Source: Prochlorococcus marinus str. MIT 1214
GTDB taxonomy: Bacteria; Cyanobacteriota; Cyanobacteriia; PCC-6307; Cyanobiaceae
DNA: 64,000 bases
Reading direction: 5' to 3'
Assembly: GCF_027359355.1 (NCBI RefSeq)
Contig: NZ_CP114777.1
Coordinates: 1,116,001 to 1,180,000, forward strand
In this document: piece after piece, positions 55,841 through 64,000 of the stretch
Layout: each line of letters opens with the position of its first letter
Position numbering within the stretch: the stretch's first letter is position 1
Translations under genes and position numbers: made by a program
Notes under the pieces: model-generated
Database searches by the model: none
The model's input: the letters and a program-made list of their open reading frames with translations, nothing else
What the model was told of the DNA's origin: nothing

Positions 55841-57745
55841 TTATTCTACAGTTACACTTTTTGCTAAATTACGAGGCTGATCAACATCTAAACCTTTATG
55901 AGCTGCTATGTGATAACTAAATAACTGTAAAGGGACAACAGTCAGTAGAGGACTAACCCATTCACTAACTTTTGGAATAGTAAATAATTCATCAAACATT
56001 TCCGATTCCGGTCCAGATGTAGATACACCAATCAAACGGGCATCTCTAGCTTTAGCCTCTTGCGAGTTACTAAGAACCTTTTCATAAACGATTCCAGGAA
56101 CTGCTAGAGATACCACTGGAACATGTTGATCTAACAGTGCTATTGGTCCGTGTTTTAGTTCTCCAGCTGGATAGCCTTGAGCATGGATGTAGCTTATTTC
56201 CTTCAGTTTAAGAGCACCTTCAAGAGCAATTGGATAATTTATTCCTCTTCCTAAAAAAATTACGTCCTTTGTTTCAACAAACAAATGTGCTATTTCCTGA
56301 GAGAGAGAATCATGTTTTTTTATAAGATCTGTTAATTGCTTAGGAATTAATCTCAAATCACGAGAGAGATCTAAAATTTCTTGCGTGGTTCTTTTTTGTC
56401 TCTGAGAAGCAAAAAAAAGTGTCAAACCATAAAAAGACAGCATTTGTCCAAGAAAAGTTTTGGTTGCTGCAACACCTATTTCAATACCTGATCCAATATC
56501 AATAACATTTTCTAATTCACGACCTAGTGAACTATCAATTCTATTGGTAATTCCCAATTGATGAAAAGAAAAACTTGCATTATTTGTCGAATCTCTTCTC
56601 TCCTTTTCCATCCGTAATGCAGCTAAGGTGTCTGCGGTTTCGCCCGACTGACTTACTCCTATTGTCAAAGTATTAGGAGAGAGTGGAGGAGGCGCATATC
56701 GAAATTCACTCGCAAAATATACCTTTGTTGGAACTCCTGCAAACTGTTCCAACAAATAAGCACCAACCATACCGGCATGTCTACTAGTACCGCAGGCAAG
56801 TATTTGTATTTGTTCTATCTTCTCCAGGACCGATTTCGAGATCGGCAAAGACAAGGAATTGCCCGAGAGCAAATCCATTGGCAAAAATCTATCTACCCAT
56901 AATTGTGCTGTCTCTGGCTGCTCATAAATTTCTTTAAGCATAAAATGACGGAAATTTCTTTTATCCACAAAAAGTTCCGTACCTTTTAAAAGCGATGGTG
57001 CTCTGTGTTGCCTAATGCCCTCATCATCATAAAGTTCAATCCCTAATGGAGTTAAAAGTGCGATCTCATGATCTCGTAAAGGTAAAAATGTGCGTGTAAA
57101 TCCCACTAATGCAGGGGTATCACTTGCACAAAAAAACTCACCTTCACCAAAACCAAGAACTAATGGTGCTTGTCCCCTAGCCACTACTAGAGCATTGGGT
57201 GCCTTAGACCAAATCACTGCTATGGAATAAGTCCCCTCTAGTAAAGTCAAAACCTTTTGAACCGCTTTTAATAATGTTTGCTCATTTTGGGAAAGTCCAT
57301 TTTCCAAAGACTGTTTTATCTCTAGACCAATTAAATGTGGAATTACCTCAGTGTCAGTTTCCGAAGTCAATTGAATTCCTTTAAGTTCCAACCTTTTAGA
57401 AAGCTCTCTATAGTTTTCGATAATCCCATTTTGCACAACTGCAATTTGCCCTGAAGAATCAAGATGAGGATGGGCATTTCTTTCATTAGGTTTACCATGA
57501 GTAGCCCATCTGGTATGAGCAATACCTACATGTCCTTTGGCAGGCTTTTTTCTAATTAAATTTGAGAGATTAATTAGTTTTCCTTCTGATTTCGTGACAT
57601 TTAATTGTGCCTTTTGATCGTTATTTAAATTGTCAATTGTTGCTATCCCAGCAGAGTCATAGCCGCGATATTCCAGTTTTCTTAATCCATCAACAAGTAA
57701 AGAAGAAACTTCTCTTGAACCAATAACAGCAAATATGCCACACAT
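55841..57745 (-). CDS. glmS: Glutamine-fructose-6-phosphate aminotransferase
   Basis: First step to UDP-GlcNAc for peptidoglycan. The 634-aa product has the N-terminal amidotransferase with catalytic Cys2 (MCGIFAVIG), GHVGIAHTRWATHGKP, and two C-terminal SIS domains (ACGTSRHAGMVGAYLLEQ; FLGRGINYPIALEGALKLKE) ending KSVTVE. ATG start. It lies downstream of psaC on the same strand with 66 bases between. No glmS ribozyme is expected or seen in cyanobacteria. Confidence 0.97.
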   Translation of the reverse strand: MCGIFAVIGSREVSSLLVDGLRKLEYRGYDSAGIATIDNLNNDQKAQLNVTKSEGKLINLSNLIRKKPAKGHVGIAHTRWATHGKPNERNAHPHLDSSGQIAVVQNGIIENYRELSKRLELKGIQLTSETDTEVIPHLIGLEIKQSLENGLSQNEQTLLKAVQKVLTLLEGTYSIAVIWSKAPNALVVARGQAPLVLGFGEGEFFCASDTPALVGFTRTFLPLRDHEIALLTPLGIELYDDEGIRQHRAPSLLKGTELFVDKRNFRHFMLKEIYEQPETAQLWVDRFLPMDLLSGNSLSLPISKSVLEKIEQIQILACGTSRHAGMVGAYLLEQFAGVPTKVYFASEFRYAPPPLSPNTLTIGVSQSGETADTLAALRMEKERRDSTNNASFSFHQLGITNRIDSSLGRELENVIDIGSGIEIGVAATKTFLGQMLSFYGLTLFFASQRQKRTTQEILDLSRDLRLIPKQLTDLIKKHDSLSQEIAHLFVETKDVIFLGRGINYPIALEGALKLKEISYIHAQGYPAGELKHGPIALLDQHVPVVSLAVPGIVYEKVLSNSQEAKARDARLIGVSTSGPESEMFDELFTIPKVSEWVSPLLTVVPLQLFSYHIAAHKGLDVDQPRNLAKSVTVE

Positions 57746-57811
57746 ATATTTAAATTAACGTCACAAATTATTTATATAAAATAAACCTTATTTCAGAAAA
57801 ATACTATTTTC

Positions 57812-58105
<294 letters not shown>

Positions 58106-58193
58106 CTACATAAAAAAAAATAGTTGCAATGCCGTCACTTTTGTTAACTCGACACTCTAACCCGTAGTATTGGAAGTCAGGTCTAAGAAGGTT

Positions 58194-58436
58194 ATGTCCC
58201 AGGAAGCAATCCTTGAAAAAGTTCGTTCTATTGTCGCAGAACAACTAAGCGTTGAAGCCGGTGAGGTAAAACCGGATTCAAATTTCCAAAACGATCTCGG
58301 AGCTGACTCTCTCGACACTGTCGAATTAGTTATGGCTCTTGAAGAGGCATTTGACATAGAGATCCCTGACGAGGCTGCTGAAGGCATAGCCACTGTCGGG
58401 GATGCAGTCAAATACATCGAAGAAAAACAGTCTTGA
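58194..58436 (+). CDS. acpP: Acyl carrier protein
   Basis: Carries growing fatty acyl chains on a phosphopantetheine. The 80-aa product contains the attachment site [11 protein letters not shown] with Ser39. ATG at 58194 is chosen over an in-frame TTG at 58170 because family members start MSQE. It is eight bases before fabF on the same strand, a conserved pair, and divergent from psaC. Confidence 0.98.
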   Translation: MSQEAILEKVRSIVAEQLSVEAGEVKPDSNFQNDLGADSLDTVELVMALEEAFDIEIPDEAAEGIATVGDAVKYIEEKQS

Positions 58437-58443
58437 GGTTCAA

Positions 58444-59691
58444 ATGATGGAGAAACTCCATCGAGTTGTTATTACAGGTCTTGGCGCCATTACTCCTATT
58501 GGCAACGACCTCGAAAGTTACCTCCAAGGGCTGCAATCCGGACAAAATGGGGTAGATCAAATAACACTCTTCGATGCCTCATCACATGCATGCAGATTTG
58601 CAGCAGAGGTGAAAAGTTTTGATCCGACTGGCAAATTAGAGCCAAAAGAATCCAAAAGATGGGATCGTTTTTCAAAATTTGGAGTCATTGCAGCAAAAGA
58701 AGCCTTGAATCATTCAGGGCTAATAATTGACGACTCAAATTCTGGAAGAATTGGTGTAATTATTGGTTCTGGAGTTGGCGGATTGCTGACTATGGAAACC
58801 CAAGCTCATGTTTTAGATAACAAGGGAGCTAGTCGAGTTAGTCCGTTTACTGTTCCCATGATGATTCCCAACATGGCTACAGGGCTCGCGGCTATTGCAC
58901 TTGGCGCTAAAGGTCCAAGTTCAGCAGTTTCAACTGCTTGCGCCGCTGGATCAAATGCTATCGGTGATGCATTCAGACTGCTCCAATTAGGCAAAGCAGA
59001 CGCAATGGTTTGTGGTGGAGCAGAAGCCAGTATCACTCCCTTAGGGGTAGCAGGATTTGCTAGTGCAAAGGCATTATCTTTCAGAAATGATGATCCATCT
59101 ACAGCAAGTAGACCTTTTGATTCTCAACGAGATGGATTTGTAATTGGAGAGGGGGCAGGAGTACTCATTTTAGAAACTCTTGATCATGCACTAAAAAGAG
59201 ACGCAACAATCCATGCAGAGATCATTGGTTATGGAACTACTTGTGATGCGCATCACATTACCTCTCCAACTCCAGGTGGAGTGGGAGGTGCAGAAGCTAT
59301 GAAACTTGCATTAATTGATGGACAAATTAATCCAGAAGAAGTCGATTACATTAATGCTCACGGAACTAGCACTCCAGCTAATGACAGCAATGAAACATCT
59401 GCTATAAAAACTGCTTTAGGACATTATGCATATAAGGTCCCTACAAGCTCAACCAAATCTATGACTGGGCATTTACTAGGAGGTTCCGGTGGAATCGAGG
59501 CTGTTGCTTGTGCTCTGGCAATAAAACATGAAATAATTCCGCCAACAATTAATTATTCCAATCCAGACCCAAATTGTGATCTTGATTATGTCCCCAACAA
59601 AGCAAGAGAAAAGAAATTAGGTGTCGTATTATCTAACTCATTCGGGTTTGGCGGTCACAATGTCTGTCTGGCTTTTCGACAAATGATCTAA
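58444..59691 (+). CDS. fabF: Beta-ketoacyl-ACP synthase II
   Basis: Condenses malonyl-ACP onto acyl-ACP, especially at longer chain lengths and low temperature. The product (415 aa from MMEKLHRV) has catalytic Cys in VSTACAAGSNAIGDA, His in NAHGTSTPANDSNET and His in KSMTGHLLGGSGGIEA. Two ATGs adjoin (58444 and 58447); the frame stays open upstream but that part lies inside acpP and is not used. Follows acpP by seven bases. Confidence 0.97.
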   Translation: MMEKLHRVVITGLGAITPIGNDLESYLQGLQSGQNGVDQITLFDASSHACRFAAEVKSFDPTGKLEPKESKRWDRFSKFGVIAAKEALNHSGLIIDDSNSGRIGVIIGSGVGGLLTMETQAHVLDNKGASRVSPFTVPMMIPNMATGLAAIALGAKGPSSAVSTACAAGSNAIGDAFRLLQLGKADAMVCGGAEASITPLGVAGFASAKALSFRNDDPSTASRPFDSQRDGFVIGEGAGVLILETLDHALKRDATIHAEIIGYGTTCDAHHITSPTPGGVGGAEAMKLALIDGQINPEEVDYINAHGTSTPANDSNETSAIKTALGHYAYKVPTSSTKSMTGHLLGGSGGIEAVACALAIKHEIIPPTINYSNPDPNCDLDYVPNKAREKKLGVVLSNSFGFGGHNVCLAFRQMI

Positions 59692-59748
59692 ATCAATTTC
59701 ATTTTCGCTTTCCACTTAAATTTCTTATCCCCCACTCACTAATCCAAA

Positions 59749-61761
59749 ATGGTTGCCTTGACTACTTCCCTAGACACACTTTGCATCAATAGCATCAGGA
59801 TGCTCGCTGTTGATGCAATTAATAAATCCAAAAGTGGTCACCCAGGTTTGCCTATGGGTTGCGCACCTATGGGTTATGCATTGTGGGACAAACACTTACG
59901 ACACAATCCCAAAAATCCAAAATGGTTTAATCGAGACAGATTTGTTCTCTCAGCAGGACATGGCTGCATGCTTTTGTATGCTCTTCTGCATTTGACTGGC
60001 TATGACTCTGTCACCATTGAAGATATAAAAGAATTTAGGCAGTGGGGGGCTAAAACTCCAGGACATCCAGAAACCTTCGAAACACCTGGAGTTGAAGTAA
60101 CCGCAGGACCTTTGGGAGCAGGAATTTCAAATGCAGTTGGATTAGCCATTGCGGAAGCTCACCTTGCTGCAAAATTCAACAAGCCTGATTCAACAGTTGT
60201 AGACCATTACACCTATGTGATCATGGGGGATGGATGTAATCAAGAGGGTATTTCTTCAGAAGCCTGTTCCCTAGCTGGGCATTTAAAACTCGGAAAATTA
60301 ATAGCTCTCTATGACGATAATCACATAACTATTGATGGAAGAACAGATGTCTCATTTACTGAGGATGTCTTAAAAAGATATGAAGCATATGGATGGCATG
60401 TCCAAGAAATTCCGGAGGGAAATACAGATGTTGAAGGCATATCTCAAGCAATCGAAAAGGCAAAATCCGTCACAGATAAGCCATCCATTATCAAAGTAAC
60501 AACAACTATCGGTTACGGTTCACCTAATAAAAGTGATACTGCTGGTATTCATGGTGCTCCGTTGGGCGAAGAAGAGGCAGAACTCACTAGAAAACAATTA
60601 GGTTGGTCATATAAACCTTTCGAGGTTCCCCAAGATGCTTACGATCAATATCGTCAAGCCATTCAAAAAGGAGGACAACTAGAAGAAGAGTGGAATCAAA
60701 CTCTAGCCACATACAAAAACAAGTATCCTACAGAAGCTTCTCAATTTGAGCGCATGTTGAGAGGCGAACTCCCCGAAGGCTGGGATAGAGATTTACCTAC
60801 CTATACACCCGATGATAAAGGGGTCGCTACTAGAAAACATTCTCAAATATGTCTAGGTGCTCTTGGCCCAAACATTCCTGAACTAATAGGAGGTTCTGCC
60901 GATTTAACTCATTCAAATTACACAGATATAAAAGGTGAAACTGGTTCTTTTCAATATGACAGTCCTGAAAAACGTTATTTACATTTCGGTGTCAGAGAAC
61001 ATGCTATGGCAGCCATATTGAATGGTATTGCTTATCACGATAGTGGTTTAATTCCTTATGGTGGAACCTTCTTAGTCTTCGCAGACTATATGAGAGGATC
61101 GATGCGTCTCTCCGCTCTTAGTGAGCTTGGTGTTATTTATGTTTTAACCCATGATTCCATAGGTGTTGGTGAAGATGGCCCAACACATCAACCCATTGAA
61201 ACCATTCCATCATTGAGAGCAATGCCAAATATGATGGTTTTCCGTCCAGGTGATGGCAATGAAACCAGTGGTGCTTATAAAGTTGCAATTAAAAATCGTA
61301 AGAGACCAAGTTCCTTATGTCTAAGTAGACAGGGTATGGCCAATCAACAAAATTCATCCGTAGACAAAGTTGCTTTAGGTGGATACGTACTGGAAGAGTG
61401 CGATGGCACACCAGAGCTAATACTTATTGGAACCGGAACTGAGCTTGATTTATGTGTTCAAGCAGCGAAAAAGCTAACTCAAGAAGGTAGAAAAGTGCGT
61501 GTGGTTTCTATGCCATGCGTTGAACTTTTTGAAGAACAAAGCGAGAGTTATAAAGAAGAAATTTTGCCTTCAAATATCAGAAAACGCATAGTAGTTGAAG
61601 CGGCAGAGAGCTTCGGATGGCATAAATATATTGGTCTTGATGGTGACAGCGTGACTATGAATAGCTTTGGAGCATCTGCTCCAGGTGGATTATGTATGGA
61701 AAAATTTGGATTTACAGTTGAAAACGTACTAGAAAAATCAAGGAATCTTCTCAAAAAATAA
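59749..61761 (+). CDS. tkt: Transketolase
   Basis: Thiamine-diphosphate enzyme of the Calvin cycle and pentose phosphate pathway. The 670-aa product has the TPP/metal region [15 protein letters not shown] and [12 protein letters not shown], plus the pyrimidine domain with [16 protein letters not shown] and [22 protein letters not shown] start. It is convergent with thiC, which makes the pyrimidine part of its cofactor, and the two share a hairpin region between their stops; that pairing may be coincidence. Confidence 0.98.
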   Translation: MVALTTSLDTLCINSIRMLAVDAINKSKSGHPGLPMGCAPMGYALWDKHLRHNPKNPKWFNRDRFVLSAGHGCMLLYALLHLTGYDSVTIEDIKEFRQWGAKTPGHPETFETPGVEVTAGPLGAGISNAVGLAIAEAHLAAKFNKPDSTVVDHYTYVIMGDGCNQEGISSEACSLAGHLKLGKLIALYDDNHITIDGRTDVSFTEDVLKRYEAYGWHVQEIPEGNTDVEGISQAIEKAKSVTDKPSIIKVTTTIGYGSPNKSDTAGIHGAPLGEEEAELTRKQLGWSYKPFEVPQDAYDQYRQAIQKGGQLEEEWNQTLATYKNKYPTEASQFERMLRGELPEGWDRDLPTYTPDDKGVATRKHSQICLGALGPNIPELIGGSADLTHSNYTDIKGETGSFQYDSPEKRYLHFGVREHAMAAILNGIAYHDSGLIPYGGTFLVFADYMRGSMRLSALSELGVIYVLTHDSIGVGEDGPTHQPIETIPSLRAMPNMMVFRPGDGNETSGAYKVAIKNRKRPSSLCLSRQGMANQQNSSVDKVALGGYVLEECDGTPELILIGTGTELDLCVQAAKKLTQEGRKVRVVSMPCVELFEEQSESYKEEILPSNIRKRIVVEAAESFGWHKYIGLDGDSVTMNSFGASAPGGLCMEKFGFTVENVLEKSRNLLKK

Positions 61762-61799
61762 ACACATTATTTAATCACGAATAGTTAATCCAAAAAAAC

Positions 61800-63217
<1,418 letters not shown>

Positions 63218-63267
63218 CTAAAAAGCTATTGAATAAAAAAGGAGCAATATACATAAAGATCACAAGA

Positions 63268-63356
63268 TGTCACTTTCCTTACACTGGTTCAAACCAGATC
63301 AAGTTCAGAGGGTGTGATCTCAGCCATAAAGCAAAGCTGTATGGCACCCCTAGTGA
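63268..63356 (-). promoter_or_regulatory. TPP riboswitch (THI element) upstream of thiC
   Basis: Read on the minus strand: CTAGGGGTGCC (5' side of the P1/P2 region), then ATGGCTGAGATCACACCCTC and TGAACTTGATCTGGTTTGAA, followed by the closing strand GTAAGGAAAGTG. These blocks and their order match the conserved THI-box core. It precedes the thiC ATG by about 54 bases. Excess TPP is expected to lower thiC expression; whether by termination or by blocking translation is not clear from sequence. Boundaries are approximate. Confidence 0.9.
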
Positions 63357-63421
63357 TAAATACAAATTAGCTCGAAATCAGTAACTAAACACTAAAGTTT
63401 TTATGGAAAAAATTTTTGAAA

Positions 63422-63643
63422 TTACAAATTTTGATCATTCATATCTTTTTTTATCTCTAGAAACAACATTCTTCGTCGCCTAAATCTTCTAACCGCTCCA
63501 GTCACAACCAATCCACTTCCAACAACTAAAGCAGGTATGGCTTGGATTTTATCTCTGCCCTCTCTATGTAAAAAGCCTGTAATTGCTAATAAAATAAGCA
63601 AAGGTGCTGAAAGTGAGATTAATGGATTACCCAATCTTTTCAT
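63422..63643 (-). CDS. DUF3188 family small membrane protein
   Basis: A 73-aa protein with two hydrophobic segments (ISLSAPLLILLAITGFL and IPALVVGSGLVVTGAV) separated by REGRDKIQA, and a very basic tail RRFRRRRMLFLEIKK. The pattern matches the cyanobacterial DUF3188 family, function unknown. ATG start. It lies downstream of the amidohydrolase on the same strand, 12 bases away, and upstream of the thiC leader. Confidence 0.8.
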   Translation of the reverse strand: MKRLGNPLISLSAPLLILLAITGFLHREGRDKIQAIPALVVGSGLVVTGAVRRFRRRRMLFLEIKKDMNDQNL

Positions 63644-63655
63644 AAAATTAAGCAG

Positions 63656-64000
63656 CTAGATGTCTTGAGGAGTTTTCGATGCCATGACTAAAGCGTGAGA
63701 CAAAATGTTAATTCCTAATTCCAGGCTTCTTTCATCCAAAGAGAAATGACCACTGTGCAATGGAGCACAACCTTGATCTCCAGCGACTCCTAATCGAAAC
63801 ATCGTCCCTGGTACATCTTGCAAGAAGAAAGCAAAATCTTCAGCACCTAATGATGGATTTTCTAAATAGACAATATTTTTTTCATCCATAAAATTCTTCG
63901 CACAGGTAGATAACAAACTCGTCAACTCGGGATCGTTATAAACTGGAGGCGCAATCGACTTGAAATTTATATTAACCTTAGCTCCGTAGTTAGAGGCTAT
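63656..64000 (-). CDS. M20-family amidohydrolase (N-acyl-amino-acid or IAA-type), C-terminal part
   Basis: The last 114 residues of a metallopeptidase that continues past the right edge. The open frame begins at the window end and contains IAPPVYNDPEL, then LGAEDFAFFLQDVPGTMFRLG with the metal-binding/active Glu-Asp, and APLHSGHFSLDERSLELG with the late His. This layout is the C-terminal lobe of the M20D/HipO group. Activity and substrate are unknown. Apparently in one transcript with the DUF3188 gene. Confidence 0.9.
   Translation of the reverse strand: MASNYGAKVNINFKSIAPPVYNDPELTSLLSTCAKNFMDEKNIVYLENPSLGAEDFAFFLQDVPGTMFRLGVAGDQGCAPLHSGHFSLDERSLELGINILSHALVMASKTPQDI

Noticed and set aside
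58402-58443. Upstream extension of fabF
   Set aside because: It lies inside acpP in another frame; family members start at MEKLHRV or just before.

Overview
The window is compact, AT-rich cyanobacterial core genome and almost certainly comes from Prochlorococcus. It carries photosystem I genes (psaD, psaC), NDH-1 subunits (ndhN, ndhS), the LdpA circadian input protein, a cyanobacterial CrtD carotenoid desaturase, cyanobacterial-type gshA, a panC-cmk fusion and the heme oxygenase-pebA-pebB bilin genes, with very short intergenic gaps and many overlapping ends. No phycobilisome genes are present. A low-light-type strain seems likely from the gene content, but clade cannot be fixed from this stretch. 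No IS element, prophage, CRISPR array or other mobile DNA was seen.

Layout. 1-1.1 kb: head of the S10 ribosomal operon (rplC, rplD, minus). 1.5-5.3 kb: ndhN-ldpA, tRNA-Gln, a HAD hydrolase and recA with a promoter overlapped by a LexA-like box. 5.3-10.8 kb: DUF2839, a decayed DinG-like helicase, tyrA, crtD, a fructosamine-kinase-like protein and a CAAD membrane protein. 10.9-16.4 kb: a JAMM peptidase and MoeB-rhodanese pair, a double-domain CobO, a LarE-like sulfurtransferase, speD and recF (non-standard start). 16.5-27.5 kb: tRNA-Arg, then on the minus strand mrp, rodA, a kinase-like regulator, psaD and the overlapping trpE-gshA-ppc-GNAT run. 27.6-38.7 kb: hemF, small conserved proteins, an LpxB-related protein, tRNA-Cys, a poorly conserved patch with an interrupted small gene, an aldo/keto reductase, purM, panC-cmk and a phosphatase. 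38.7-48.5 kb: pebB-pebA-ho1, icd, a four-carbon acid-sugar kinase next to an FMN hydroxy-acid oxidase, a mutarotase, an alpha/beta hydrolase and a Na+/H+ antiporter. 48.7-64 kb: glgP, two small unknowns, tRNA-Arg, rnpB, rnc, ndhS, rimM, manC, glmS, psaC, acpP-fabF, tkt, riboswitch-controlled thiC, DUF3188 and a truncated M20 amidohydrolase.

Functional threads: light capture and electron transport (psaD, psaC, ndhN, ndhS, crtD, hemF, bilin genes, CCB-like factor), central carbon (ppc, icd, tkt, glgP), cofactors (thiC, cobO, panC, moeB, larE, hemF) and RNA processing (rnpB, rnc, RNase D-like).

No clearly new multi-gene system was found. The items most worth a second look are the recF reading frame with only an ATT start available, the interrupted 46-codon gene at 32837-32977 that still has its own terminator, an unlisted 59-aa cysteine-motif gene at 33470-33649, the three-cysteine LarE without lar partners, the tandem CobO, a histidine kinase lacking recognisable ATP-binding boxes, and a kinase/oxidase pair of unknown substrate. 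Annotation rests on reading the sequence and recalled family features; no database search was run.
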